From: [Eubacterium] cellulosolvens LD2006
GTDB lineage: Bacteria; Bacillota; Clostridia; Lachnospirales; Lachnospiraceae
Assembly: GCF_000621585.1 (NCBI RefSeq)
Contig: NZ_JHXY01000005.1
Coordinates: 1 to 64,000 of the forward strand
Direction of reading: 5' to 3'
Length of the DNA stretch: 64,000 bases
The position numbers were made by a program, and so were the translations under genes. The notes under the pieces were generated by a model that saw only the letters and a program-made list of their open reading frames with translations, had not been told where the DNA came from and searched no databases. Below are positions 16,765 through 25,758 of the stretch, in pieces. Positions within the stretch are counted from its first letter, which is position 1. Each line of letters starts with the position of its first letter.

Positions 16765-17580
16765 TCAGAATTTCTTTCTATAAGCGTGCTCCGTCGCAGC
16801 AAATACTGCGCCAATGGCAGTCAGGGCGACCAGATCCACGACCAGATACAGAAGATCCCCTGACAGCAGTCCGGCCTTGCCTCCCTTAAAGATCAGAGAA
16901 TACAGCGACTCTCCCAGTATCGCCCAGAGATTCAACGCCATGTGGACGGCGATGGTCAGCTTCAGACTTCCGCTCTTCTCATACACCAGTGCCAGAAGAA
17001 TCCCCACCGGCATAGTATAAAGGAACTGAACCATATTTCCGTGATACAGGCCGAAGATCAGGGAAGAAAGGAGCACCGCCATCGGTTTTCCGATGTGGGA
17101 ACGCATTCTCCGGTACATCATTCCCCGGAAAGTCACTTCCTCGGCGGCAGGTCCGATCACAACGGACATCAGGATCAGAAGGAGCACATTCTGCCCCTGA
17201 AGGGACGCCCCGGTTTCCTCATAATAGTGAAAGAACTCCGTGACTCCGGAGAGATCAAGCAGAATACTGTAAGCATGTCCCGTAAAAGTGAGGGCAAGCC
17301 CGGTCAGTACACACTGCCGGACTGTGAAGCGACACTTGTCTTTTCCGAATCGCATTTCATCCACCTTGAAACTGCGTCTCTGAAAAATCAGCACAGCAAG
17401 GTATGCGAGGATGGCTACACACACGGACAGCTCCTCTTTTTCCTCCACCAGCCGAACCGGATCCGTAACACCGGTGACAAGTTCCGCAATCAGCAGCACA
17501 ATCACCGAGGCCGCCAGCATACAGCCTAAGACCACGATCAGTGGATACATGGAATCCCACATCTTTTCTCTCCGGTTCAT
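16765..17580 (-). CDS. CPBP (CAAX/bacteriocin-processing) family intramembrane metalloprotease
   Basis: A 271-aa membrane protein with about seven hydrophobic segments. The family motifs are EEVTFRG (Glu147, Glu148, Arg152), FGLYHGN (His180) and HMALNLW (His213, Asn217), the putative metal-binding and catalytic set of Abi/CPBP proteases. Members process prenylated proteins, bacteriocins or anti-sigma factors; no substrate is suggested by neighbours. It stands alone between tRNA-Gln and the TnpB element. Confidence 0.87.
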   Translation of the reverse strand: MNRREKMWDSMYPLIVVLGCMLAASVIVLLIAELVTGVTDPVRLVEEKEELSVCVAILAYLAVLIFQRRSFKVDEMRFGKDKCRFTVRQCVLTGLALTFTGHAYSILLDLSGVTEFFHYYEETGASLQGQNVLLLILMSVVIGPAAEEVTFRGMMYRRMRSHIGKPMAVLLSSLIFGLYHGNMVQFLYTMPVGILLALVYEKSGSLKLTIAVHMALNLWAILGESLYSLIFKGGKAGLLSGDLLYLVVDLVALTAIGAVFAATEHAYRKKF

Positions 17581-17812
17581 TGGTTTTCCTCCCGTTTTTT
17601 ATCAATGATTTCGCAGAAAACCCTCTACCTCTAAGCGTAGCGTAGGTAGGGGATGAATGCATTTGCTTAAAAAAGATACAAGAGACTGATAGTTTAGCTA
17701 TTGGTCTTTTTTAATACATCTAAATTTTACTAGAATGATATATTTTTAAACAAAATGTATGATATAATATACATACAGGAGTAATCCGAGTCTTATGAAA
17801 GGAGAAAACTGT

Positions 17813-19063
17813 ATGTATCTTACTGTAAAACAACAGGTAAAGCACTTGTCAAAGGACGATTACCATTCAATAAGAGAATTGTCCCATGCAGCTAAAAATC
17901 TCACCAATGAAGCCATCTATAATGTAAGGCAGTATTACTTTACAGAAGGTAAGTTCTTAAAATACGAAAAGAACTATGCCTTGTTAAAGAACAGCTCTAA
18001 TTACAGAACATTAAACTCAAATATGGCACAGCAGATTCTTAAAGAAGTAGATGGTAGCTTCAAGTCATTCTTTGGCTTACGTAAACTTGCAAAAAAGGGT
18101 AAGTACGCTTTTAAGGACTGTAAACTGCCGCATTATCTTCCAAAAGACGGCTATACAACGCTTGTCATTGGTTTTGTAAGGCTTAACAGGAATAAACTGA
18201 TACTTCCGTTTTCAAACAGCTTTAAGAAAACCCACAAGCCTGTTGAGATCACAATCCCGCCCATACTGCTTGATAAAAAGGTTAAAGAGATACGTATCAT
18301 ACCAAAAGCACATGCCAGGTTCTTTGAAATTCAATACTCTTATGAAGCTGAATGTATTCAAAGAAATCTTAATCAAAACAATGCACTGGCTCTCGATTTT
18401 GGTATAAATAATCTTGTAACCGCAGTATCAAGTAATGGCAGATCGTTCATAATTGACGGAAGAAGGCTCAAGTCCATAAATCAGTGGTTCAATAAAGAGA
18501 ATGCCCGCCTGCAGTCCATCAAGGATAAGCAGCATTTTGGCAAAAAAACTACAAATCGTCAGAAAGCCATTGCTCGTGACCGTAACAATAAGGTAAATGA
18601 CTATATGAGCAAGGCTGCACGCAAGGTTGTAGATTACTGTATCGCCAACGATATCGGAACCCTTGTAGCCGGATATAATGTTACATTCCAGAGGGGTTCA
18701 CACATGGGTAAACAGAACAATCAGAGTTTTGTCAACATCCCTTATGGATTATTAAGGAATAAACTGTCATACCTCTGTGAGCTTAATGGTATTACTTATG
18801 TCGAACAGGAAGAAAGCTATACGTCAAAGGCTTCCTTTTGGGATAAAGACAATATTCCTGTTTACAATGATGACAACCCAAAGGAATATCAGTTCAGTGG
18901 TAACCGGATACATCGAGGAATGTACAGGACTGCCAGTGGCATTCGTTTTAACGCCGATGTCAATGGAGCTTTAAATATCATGCGTAAAAGTAGCGTTGTG
19001 GATCTCAGTATCCTATACGGTAGAGGCGAAGTGGACACGCCTGTAAGAATAAGGATTGCCTGA
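17813..19063 (+). CDS. tnpB: TnpB RNA-guided nuclease (IS605 OrfB), lacking zinc-finger cysteines
   Basis: TnpB proteins are omega-RNA-guided DNA nucleases related to Cas12. With the ATG at 17813, preceded by AAAGGAG, the protein is 416 aa; an ATG 18 bp earlier is possible. The RuvC residues are intact (counted from the earlier ATG): LALDFGINN (Asp201), EESYTSK (Glu340) and NADVNGALNIM (Asp388). The usual two CxxC zinc-ribbon pairs between the second and third motifs are absent; a basic segment, GNRIHRGMYRTASG, stands there, as in a known TnpB subgroup. No tnpA adjoins it. Confidence 0.9.
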   Translation: MYLTVKQQVKHLSKDDYHSIRELSHAAKNLTNEAIYNVRQYYFTEGKFLKYEKNYALLKNSSNYRTLNSNMAQQILKEVDGSFKSFFGLRKLAKKGKYAFKDCKLPHYLPKDGYTTLVIGFVRLNRNKLILPFSNSFKKTHKPVEITIPPILLDKKVKEIRIIPKAHARFFEIQYSYEAECIQRNLNQNNALALDFGINNLVTAVSSNGRSFIIDGRRLKSINQWFNKENARLQSIKDKQHFGKKTTNRQKAIARDRNNKVNDYMSKAARKVVDYCIANDIGTLVAGYNVTFQRGSHMGKQNNQSFVNIPYGLLRNKLSYLCELNGITYVEQEESYTSKASFWDKDNIPVYNDDNPKEYQFSGNRIHRGMYRTASGIRFNADVNGALNIMRKSSVVDLSILYGRGEVDTPVRIRIA

Positions 19064-19170
19064 ATTTCAGGTGGAAACTCAAATATCAAACTTCTTAAAT
19101 AAGGGCGGATTTTACGCCCCTCTTTAGAAGCTCCGACCTCTAAGACTTTTGCCGTAGGTCGGAGAGGTTC
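18960..19170 (+). ncRNA. Probable omega RNA (reRNA) from the tnpB 3' end and right end
   Basis: In TnpB elements the guide RNA scaffold overlaps the 3' end of the gene and runs to the right end. Here two hairpins follow the stop: GGGCG/CGCCC (19103-19119) and CTCCGACCT/AGGTCGGAG (19131-19164). The guide would begin in flanking DNA just after about 19170. The 5' boundary is a guess. Confidence 0.5.
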
Positions 19171-19247
19171 ACCTTGTAGCATTCTTGCGCATACCGCGGA
19201 GCGTTTTGTCTCATAGGGAATGCGAAGCAATTTCCTATGAGACAAAA
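19171..19247 (+). repeat. Family I repeat, 3' fragment beside the TnpB element
   Basis: TTGCGCATACCGCGGAGCGTTTTGT leads into a near-perfect hairpin with arms TTTTGTCTCATAGG (19204-19217) and CCTATGAGACAAAA (19234-19247). The stem bases differ from copies A and B but pairing is kept. The TnpB element may have inserted into a longer copy. Confidence 0.65.
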
Positions 19248-19270
19248 TAAGCGGACAAAGCCCACTTATT
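19247..19270 (-). terminator. Terminator overlapping the stop of the HAD phosphatase gene
   Basis: On the minus strand, arms AATAAGTGGG and TCCGCTTATT (19261-19270 and 19247-19256) are followed by TTTTG, which is already part of the family I hairpin. Confidence 0.6.
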
Positions 19271-19946
19271 TGAAAAACATTGCACCGGTATTCAGCCAGG
19301 TCAAAAGCGTCTTCTCTGTTTCCTCCACACTGCCGGTCATTGCATCTGCTCCCGCAGTTGCAAGTTCTTCCCTGCTTCCGTAACCATAGGCAACGCCAAG
19401 GGATCGAATACCGTTTTCACGGGCGCCGCAGATGTCAAAGCGCCGGTCTCCCACCATGAGCACGTTTTCTTTTTTCTCCAAAAAACCGGCATCCCTGATC
19501 GCTTTCCCGATGATGGCCGGTTTGTTGTCTTTGGTTTCATCCAGAGTTGCCGCCGAGAGGTAATCCAGGTACTTGCGAAACCCGAGATGCTCTGCGATCC
19601 GGATAGCAAAGGGTTCCGGCTTGGATGTGGCAAGACCGATGACTGCCCCCGCGTCTTTGAGTGCGGCAAGCATCTTCTCCACTCCCGGATAAAGACTGTT
19701 CTCATAGAGCCCCACAGACTCAAAGCGTTCCCGGAAAAAACGAACGCCGGTTGCTGCCTCTTCCTCGCTCATACCGCAGAATTCCATAAAATGAACATTC
19801 AGCGGCGGCCCGATGAACGTCTGCAGCTCCTCCTCTTTGTACGCGGGATATCCCATCTTGTCCAGGGCATATTGAACGCTCCGGGTAATACCCGGAGCGG
19901 AATCTGTCAATGTACCGTCAAGATCAAAAAGGATCAGCTTCTTCAT
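19266..19946 (-). CDS. HAD-superfamily hydrolase, phosphoglycolate phosphatase-like
   Basis: A 226-aa cytosolic phosphatase. HAD motif I is LFDLDGTLTDS (residues 6-16), motif II is LATSKPE, and motif IV is VGDRRFDICGARENG, with a cap domain between I and II. The sequence resembles Gph/PgmB-type enzymes such as phosphoglycolate phosphatase and pyrophosphatase PpaX; the substrate is not determinable. It follows argS by 3 bp on the same strand and is probably co-transcribed with it. Confidence 0.88.
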   Translation of the reverse strand: MKKLILFDLDGTLTDSAPGITRSVQYALDKMGYPAYKEEELQTFIGPPLNVHFMEFCGMSEEEAATGVRFFRERFESVGLYENSLYPGVEKMLAALKDAGAVIGLATSKPEPFAIRIAEHLGFRKYLDYLSAATLDETKDNKPAIIGKAIRDAGFLEKKENVLMVGDRRFDICGARENGIRSLGVAYGYGSREELATAGADAMTGSVEETEKTLLTWLNTGAMFFK

Positions 19947-19949
19947 AAC

Positions 19950-21716
19950 TTACATGCGCTCCGGCGCGTCAAAACCGAGAACGTGGATGGCGTCCTCAAG
20001 CACTCTCTGTGCAAGTGAAAGAAGGCGGAGCCAGGAGAGTTTTCTCTCCTCGTTTTCCTCTGTAAGGATCTTGTTGTCGTGGTAAAAACTATTGAAATCG
20101 TTCGAGAGCTCATAGATGTAAGAGCAGAGACGATGCGGTGCCTTGTCGGCATACGCGCCGGTCAGCGCGTCGTTGTATCTCGCGAGCTGAAGCATGAGTT
20201 TCTTCTCCTGCTCACCGGCCGGAGCGATGATTTTTGCTCCGTCAAGACTTCCGCCAGCCTCGGCAAACTTGCCGATGATGGACTTGATTCTGACGATGGT
20301 GTACAGGATGTATGGTCCTGTATTTCCCTCGAAGGAGGTGAATCGATCCACATCAAAGACATAGTCCTTGGACGCCTGGTTGGAGAGGTCTCCGTATTTG
20401 ATGGCAGAAAGTCCGACAATCTGTGCCGTCTTCTCTGCGTCTGTGTCTTTGACACTGCGGTTCTCCACAATCTTCTTGAACATCTCTTCATTGATGTCAC
20501 GGATCAGATTCTCGAGACGCATAACGCCGCCCTCTCTGGTCTTGAACGGTTTTCCGTCTTTTCCGTTCATCGTACCGAAGCCGAGGAAGGAGAATTTCAG
20601 GTTGTCATCCACAAGACCTGTCTTTCTCGCACAGCGGAAGGTCTGGATGAAATGCATCTCCTGGCGCTTGTCTACGACATAGAGGATCTCATCCGGCTTG
20701 TAATCGTCTCTTCTCTGCACGATGGTCGCGAGATCGGTGGTCGTGTAGAGAGCGGCTCCGTCGGATTTCAGGATCATGCACGGAGGCACTTCCTTCTGAT
20801 CGGTTTCCTCTGCGACGTCGACGATCAGCGCTCCCTGATCCTCATAGGCAAAGCCGTCTTTTTTCATCTTCTCTACCATCGGGGGAATGTACGGCTGCGC
20901 GTCGGACTCACCGTTCCAGAGATCGAAGTCGACATCCAGTTTCTGATAGTTTTTCTTCAGATCGCTGACGGAAACATTGATGATGTGTTTCCAGATCGCG
21001 CGGTAGCCGCGTCTTCCGGCCTGAAGTTCCGCAGTGGCCTGCAGTGCTTTTTCCTTATAAGACTCGTCCTCCTTGGACTTGCCGCTGGCTGTCGGATAGA
21101 TCTCCTCAAGCTCACCGATCGTAAACGGAGCCTCCTCCGGATACTCTCCCTCGAAGCTCTCGTCAAAATACGGAAGCTCCGGTTTGCGTTCCTGAAGTTC
21201 TGTGATAATCAGACCCATCTGAAGTCCCCAGTCGCCGAGGTGAACGTCACCGATCATATGATCGCCGAGACGTCTTCCCATTCTCTTGATGCTCTCGCCA
21301 ATGATGGCGGAGCGGAGATGTCCGACATGGAGCGGCTTTGCCACGTTCGGCCCGCCGTAATCGATCACTACGGTCTTCGGTTCGCGGACAGGCTCTACCG
21401 AGAGGTTCTCGTCTCCCGCCATTTTTTCGATATAGGCTCCGAGGTACTCACTGCTCACTTTGAGATTGATGAAGCCCGGCATAACCGCCTCAACGCTCTC
21501 AAATACTTCAGAATCCTTCATTCCCTCCACAACGTCGTTCGCGATCTGAATCGGAGCTTTTCCGTACTCTTTCTTCGCCGCCATGGCACCGTTGCACTGA
21601 TACTCGCAGAGATCCGGTCTGTTGGAGATCGTGACCTTCGCGTATTTCCGATCATATCCGGCTGCTTCGAACGCTTTGCTCATCTCATCCGTAATGATAT
21701 CAATTACTTTCTTCAT
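19950..21716 (-). CDS. argS: Arginyl-tRNA synthetase
   Basis: A class I synthetase that charges tRNA-Arg; 588 aa. The Arg-tRNA synthetase N-terminal domain is followed by PNVAKPLHVGHLRSA with the HIGH-type motif HVGH. The KMSKS region is the reduced form usual for many ArgRS (GKPFKTREGG). The C-terminal DALR anticodon domain covers roughly the last 120 residues (PHRLCSYIYELSNDFNSFYH). A good promoter lies at 21766-21794. The HAD phosphatase gene follows immediately. Confidence 0.96.
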   Translation of the reverse strand: MKKVIDIITDEMSKAFEAAGYDRKYAKVTISNRPDLCEYQCNGAMAAKKEYGKAPIQIANDVVEGMKDSEVFESVEAVMPGFINLKVSSEYLGAYIEKMAGDENLSVEPVREPKTVVIDYGGPNVAKPLHVGHLRSAIIGESIKRMGRRLGDHMIGDVHLGDWGLQMGLIITELQERKPELPYFDESFEGEYPEEAPFTIGELEEIYPTASGKSKEDESYKEKALQATAELQAGRRGYRAIWKHIINVSVSDLKKNYQKLDVDFDLWNGESDAQPYIPPMVEKMKKDGFAYEDQGALIVDVAEETDQKEVPPCMILKSDGAALYTTTDLATIVQRRDDYKPDEILYVVDKRQEMHFIQTFRCARKTGLVDDNLKFSFLGFGTMNGKDGKPFKTREGGVMRLENLIRDINEEMFKKIVENRSVKDTDAEKTAQIVGLSAIKYGDLSNQASKDYVFDVDRFTSFEGNTGPYILYTIVRIKSIIGKFAEAGGSLDGAKIIAPAGEQEKKLMLQLARYNDALTGAYADKAPHRLCSYIYELSNDFNSFYHDNKILTEENEERKLSWLRLLSLAQRVLEDAIHVLGFDAPERM

Positions 21717-21765
21717 TCGTTCTTCCGTCCTTTTCTAACAGTTCGCTAATAAAAAACCAAATTAC

Positions 21766-21794
21766 AGTATAAATGAATCGCCTGACAGATGCAA
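21766..21794 (-). promoter_or_regulatory. Promoter of argS
   Basis: On the minus strand, TTGCAT (21789-21794) and TATACT (21766-21771) are 17 bp apart, about 50 bp before the argS start. Confidence 0.7.
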
Positions 21795-21807
21795 GACAGC
21801 ACGCCCG

Positions 21808-23667
21808 CTATTCCGCAAGCGTGCCGACGCCCTTGCCGACCAGATAATAGCAGACATAGATCAGCGTCTCCGACACATAGGAGCCGTCCTTCGATGAGTT
21901 GTCGATCCGGCCGTCCTGTATTCTGTCCGCCAGTTCTTCGATATGGGCGCAGACCTTCTTCATGCCTTTTTCCGTCAGGTAATTCGGAAGATCCGCCTCG
22001 TCGAGCACCTCGAGATACGCGGCATTGTTCAGCGCCGAGATCTTCATGTACGCGTCCACAGCCTCCGGACGGTGATCCAGCGACTGATACCAGATATCGA
22101 GCGCCGGAATCACCGACGTCGCGTAACTGATGTAGTAGAACGGCTGGGAATACAGATGTGGGATCTGTGTCCAGAAATTATCTCCGTCCGACACCCAGCT
22201 CTGATCGATCAGTCCGTATTCGCCCTCCAACCGGGCAAATTCCTGATCCAGCTCTTCGGCGGACATCTTCGGCTTCTCCCGGAGCAGATGTTCAAATTCG
22301 TTTACCTGAAAACCCTGAAGGATGGAGCCGAGAAGCATCTGTAACTCGGCAATCATGAGCGCCTTTCCGTCTCTCTTCCCGAAGATATCCGGGAAATATA
22401 CAGTCATCAGCGCCTCCAGTCCCTGGGACTGAATCTCCGCCACATCCAGATTCATCGTCGAAAAAAGCTGCGGCGTGTCATCATGAAAAGCCGCGTTGAA
22501 ATGGCCGAACTCATGGATGAGAACCTGCCAGTCACGGTATCCGCCCTCCGGCGAATTAAAAATATAGGCGTCTCCGTAATAGGGCATCGACATGGTAAAG
22601 CCCTCTTCCGCCTTCCTGCTGTCCTCGCTGAAATCCACCAGGTGATTTCTTCTCATATAAGAAAAGGTATTGCCGAGTTCCGGGTCGATCTTCGTCAGAT
22701 ACGGTCCGACCGCATCACAGATTTCATCGAAATCCGCGCCCACGGAGTTCGCGGCATTGCTCCTGTAAGCGGCTGCTGTGAGCTCCCTGTACAGGGGAAC
22801 GATATCTTCCTTGACGTATTTCTCGATCTTATCAATGTCCTTCGCCGTGTAATCCCTGCCCCAGATTTCACTGTAGGCGTACTCTTCATAGCTGTCGTAG
22901 CCGGCGTTTTTCGCCTGTTTGTTCTGGATCTCGATCATCCGGTACATCAGATCTGCGATCTTGTTCTCGAACTCACTGATCTCATCTTCACCCGACAGGT
23001 CTGCGAGATCGCCGGCGCACTGCGAGTATTCCGCCTCGAGTTCAGACTTTTTCACGCTGAGATCCTTGTCCTCATCCGACATCTCATCATACTCCAGAAG
23101 CACCCTGGTCCATCCCTCCCCGAGCTCCGCTTTAAGCACCTTTCCCTCGTCTGTGGACAGCGCCTTTTTGAGAGCGACATAAACCTCGTCCCCGGCGTTT
23201 GTCGCCATCTCGCTGAGGTCCTGCGCATATTCCATCGCGTCGTCGTCTTTGACGTTCTTCACGCTATCGATCTCCGCGATACAGTATCCCGCTACCAGCC
23301 GGTCGTATTCCTTTACGATCTTTTTGTACAGGGCGAGAATTATCTTTTTGTTGTTTTTGCTTCCGGCCAGATCTCCGGACGTCCTCTCCTTAAGCTCTCT
23401 GAGCATTTTTTCCAGCTTGACTGTGTCCATACTGCCCGGATCTCTGCTCTCCCAGGTCTTGTCGCAGTGAGACATCACCGGATAATACTCTCCGCCGCTC
23501 TTCACCGCCGCTGCTGCCGGCGTCACACACAGCGTAAACGCCGTCAGGCACGCGACTGCCGCCCGGGCTGTTTTTCTGAAGAAAGATGGACAAATCGTCA
23601 TTTTTTCAGGTAATAAATGCTTCTCCGTCCTGCCCTCAATAATTCTTTTATGCGAATGATTCCTCAT
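21808..23667 (-). CDS. Secreted M3-family oligoendopeptidase-like metallopeptidase
   Basis: A 619-aa protein with the zinc motif HEFGH at about residues 385-389 and the M3-type downstream region. The N-terminus has a long basic lead followed by a hydrophobic stretch (about 32-54, ending AAAA), so it is likely exported, unlike cytosolic PepF. I start at ATG 23665-23667, which has AGGAGG 8 bp upstream. A charged coiled-coil-rich part precedes the catalytic domain. It probably digests peptides outside the membrane. It is upstream of argS on the same strand, with no room for a terminator between them. Confidence 0.82.
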   Translation of the reverse strand: MRNHSHKRIIEGRTEKHLLPEKMTICPSFFRKTARAAVACLTAFTLCVTPAAAAVKSGGEYYPVMSHCDKTWESRDPGSMDTVKLEKMLRELKERTSGDLAGSKNNKKIILALYKKIVKEYDRLVAGYCIAEIDSVKNVKDDDAMEYAQDLSEMATNAGDEVYVALKKALSTDEGKVLKAELGEGWTRVLLEYDEMSDEDKDLSVKKSELEAEYSQCAGDLADLSGEDEISEFENKIADLMYRMIEIQNKQAKNAGYDSYEEYAYSEIWGRDYTAKDIDKIEKYVKEDIVPLYRELTAAAYRSNAANSVGADFDEICDAVGPYLTKIDPELGNTFSYMRRNHLVDFSEDSRKAEEGFTMSMPYYGDAYIFNSPEGGYRDWQVLIHEFGHFNAAFHDDTPQLFSTMNLDVAEIQSQGLEALMTVYFPDIFGKRDGKALMIAELQMLLGSILQGFQVNEFEHLLREKPKMSAEELDQEFARLEGEYGLIDQSWVSDGDNFWTQIPHLYSQPFYYISYATSVIPALDIWYQSLDHRPEAVDAYMKISALNNAAYLEVLDEADLPNYLTEKGMKKVCAHIEELADRIQDGRIDNSSKDGSYVSETLIYVCYYLVGKGVGTLAE

Positions 23668-23757
23668 CTGTTCTCCTCCTGAAAAGTGCGCACTCTCCGA
23701 AAATCGCACGACACCGGATCGCTTCTATCATACCACAATTCCCGATGATTTTCCCGG

Positions 23758-23934
23758 AACAAAGTCCGCAAGCGGACCTCGACTCCCCCCATCCCCTCAC
23801 TCCTCCCGGTGAGCGCACGCGGACGAAAGGCGTGCGAGCAGAATCGCGTCAGCGATCTACCCATCTGCGAGTTGCGCATCTAAGCGGAGCATTTTGTGTT
23901 ATAGAAATTCCGGAGGAATTTCTATAACACAAAA
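23758..23934 (+). repeat. Family I structured intergenic repeat, full copy B
   Basis: A 177-bp copy with the 5' hairpin GTCCGC-AA-GCGGAC, the middle hairpin AATCGC-GTCA-GCGATC, and a terminal hairpin with perfect 20-bp arms (23892-23911 and 23915-23934) around a GGA loop. It lies between aspS and the M3 peptidase gene and abuts the aspS terminator. Confidence 0.85.
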
Positions 23935-23963
23935 GTGCCTCCGATATGCAGATCGGAAGCACT
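23931..23963 (-). terminator. Rho-independent terminator of aspS
   Basis: On the minus strand, arms AGTGCTTCCGAT and ATCGGAGGCACT (23952-23963 and 23934-23945) are followed by TTTTG. The T run is the start of the family I terminal hairpin. Confidence 0.75.
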
Positions 23964-23970
23964 CGTTCAT

Positions 23971-25758
23971 TTATTCTTCAGTTGTCTCATTCAGATCTTC
24001 TTCGATGATCCGGATGTGTACATCTGTGAGCTGTTTCTCCTCTACGGTGGAAGGAGCGCCCATCATGATATCCATCGCGTTCTTGTTCATCGGGAACGGA
24101 ATGATCTCACGGATGCTCTCCTCGCCGGCGATGAGCATGATCATACGGTCTACGCCAGGTGCGATTCCCGCGTGCGGCGGAGCGCCGTAGGTGAAAGCGT
24201 TGTACATCGCCGGGAATTTTGCTTTTACATCGTCCTCGCCGAGTCCGACTACGCTGAAGGCCTCGACCATGAGCTCCGGATCGTGGTTACGAACTGCTCC
24301 GGAGGAAAGCTCGACACCGTTGCAGACAAGGTCGTACTGGTATGCGAGAACATCCAGCTCTGTGTGGTTCGCAACCGCATCCTTCAGACCCTGCATACCG
24401 CCCTGCGGCATGGAGAAAGGATTGTGGCAGAACTCCAGCTTTCCGGACTCCTCACCGATCTCGTACATCGGGAAGTCAACGATCCAGCAGAACTGATACT
24501 GCTCTTTCTCCATGTACTGCTCGAAGGTCGCGCCGAGCACTTTGATCAGGGCACCGCCGGTCTTCTGAGCGGCACGGAGTGTGCCTGCCGTAACTCCTAC
24601 AAAATCGCCTGCCTTCAGGCCGAGTTTCTCGATGACGTTCTGGGCATTGTCTTTTACGAACTTCGCGATTCCGCCGGAGATCTCATTGTTCTCTCCTACC
24701 TTGAACCAGTAAGCCTTGGCGCCGGAGAGCATCTCAACTTCTTCGCAGACTTTGTCGATCGCTTTTCTTGTCGCTGTAAAATCATGAGCGACTACTGCCT
24801 TTACGGTCTGTCCCTTAAACGGATCGAAACCACAGTCGGCAAGTACTTCGGTAGCGTCCTGAAGCTTCAGGCTGATACGAAGATCCGGCTTGTCTGTTCC
24901 GTAAGTATCGAGAGCCTCCAGATACGGAATCCGCATGAACGGAGGTTTCTTTGCTGTCTTGTATACGCCGTATTTCTCGAATACCGGAGGAAGTACATCC
25001 TCAAGTACCTCAAAGACATCTTCCTGATCCGCGAATGCCATCTCCATATCGAGCTGGTAGAACTCTCCCGGAGAACGGTCTGCTCTCGCGTCCTCATCGC
25101 GGAAGCAGGGAGCGATCTGGAAGTAGCGGTCAAAACCGGATGTCATCAGCAGCTGCTTGAACTGCTGCGGTGCCTGGGGCAGCGCATAGAATTTTCCCGG
25201 GAAATTTCTGGAAGGTACCAGGTAGTCTCTGGCTCCCTCAGGAGAGGAACAGGTAAGGATCGGAGTCGTGATCTCAAGGAAACCGTGCTCGATCATGCTC
25301 TTACGAAGCTCTGCGGTGATCTGGCTTCTGAGAACGATCTTGTTCTTTACTTCCGGATTGCGCAGGTCGAGATATCTGTATTTCAGTCTGGTATTCTCGT
25401 CTGCTTCCTTGGAGTGATTGATCTGGAACGGAAGCTCGTTGTGAATGTTCTTTCCGAGAACAGTCATCTCTGTAGGAACAACCTCGATGTCACCGGTCTC
25501 CATGTTGGCGTTCTTGCTGCTTCGCTCTCTCACTTCACCTGTGATGGAGATTGTGGACTCCTCATGGATGGCGTTGAACTGATCCATCATCTCCTCTGTC
25601 TCAATCACCAGCTGTGTTGTTCCGTAAAAATCACGGAGAACAACAAAGCCAAGATTCTTACTTACCTTACGGATGTTCTCAAACCATCCGACAAGTGTGA
25701 CTGTCTTACCGGCATCGCCGATTCTCAGTTCCCCACATGTATGTGTTCTTCCCTGCAT
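23971..25758 (-). CDS. aspS: Aspartyl-tRNA synthetase
   Basis: A class II synthetase of 595 aa with the N-terminal OB anticodon domain (VTLVGWFENIRKVSKNLGFVV), the class II motifs around CFRDEDARADR, the bacterial GAD insertion in the middle, and motif 3 GIAPGVDRM. The long GAD-containing form is the bacterial type and may be discriminating or not. It lies downstream of hisS, a common Firmicutes order, but here 325 bp apart with its own leader. Confidence 0.96.
   Translation of the reverse strand: MQGRTHTCGELRIGDAGKTVTLVGWFENIRKVSKNLGFVVLRDFYGTTQLVIETEEMMDQFNAIHEESTISITGEVRERSSKNANMETGDIEVVPTEMTVLGKNIHNELPFQINHSKEADENTRLKYRYLDLRNPEVKNKIVLRSQITAELRKSMIEHGFLEITTPILTCSSPEGARDYLVPSRNFPGKFYALPQAPQQFKQLLMTSGFDRYFQIAPCFRDEDARADRSPGEFYQLDMEMAFADQEDVFEVLEDVLPPVFEKYGVYKTAKKPPFMRIPYLEALDTYGTDKPDLRISLKLQDATEVLADCGFDPFKGQTVKAVVAHDFTATRKAIDKVCEEVEMLSGAKAYWFKVGENNEISGGIAKFVKDNAQNVIEKLGLKAGDFVGVTAGTLRAAQKTGGALIKVLGATFEQYMEKEQYQFCWIVDFPMYEIGEESGKLEFCHNPFSMPQGGMQGLKDAVANHTELDVLAYQYDLVCNGVELSSGAVRNHDPELMVEAFSVVGLGEDDVKAKFPAMYNAFTYGAPPHAGIAPGVDRMIMLIAGEESIREIIPFPMNKNAMDIMMGAPSTVEEKQLTDVHIRIIEEDLNETTEE

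Larger units (their letters stand above)
17610..19170 (+). mobile_element. TnpB-only IS200/IS605- or IS607-type element
   Basis: An AT-rich plus-strand insert among minus-strand genes. It carries tnpB but no tnpA. Both ends carry related hairpins: CCCTCTACCT...AGGTAGGGG (17621-17652) and CTCCGACCT...AGGTCGGAG (19131-19164), each with ACCTCTAAG after the left arm. The right end abuts a family I repeat fragment. Exact termini and the target-adjacent motif cannot be fixed without an empty site. Mobility would need a transposase in trans. Confidence 0.75.
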
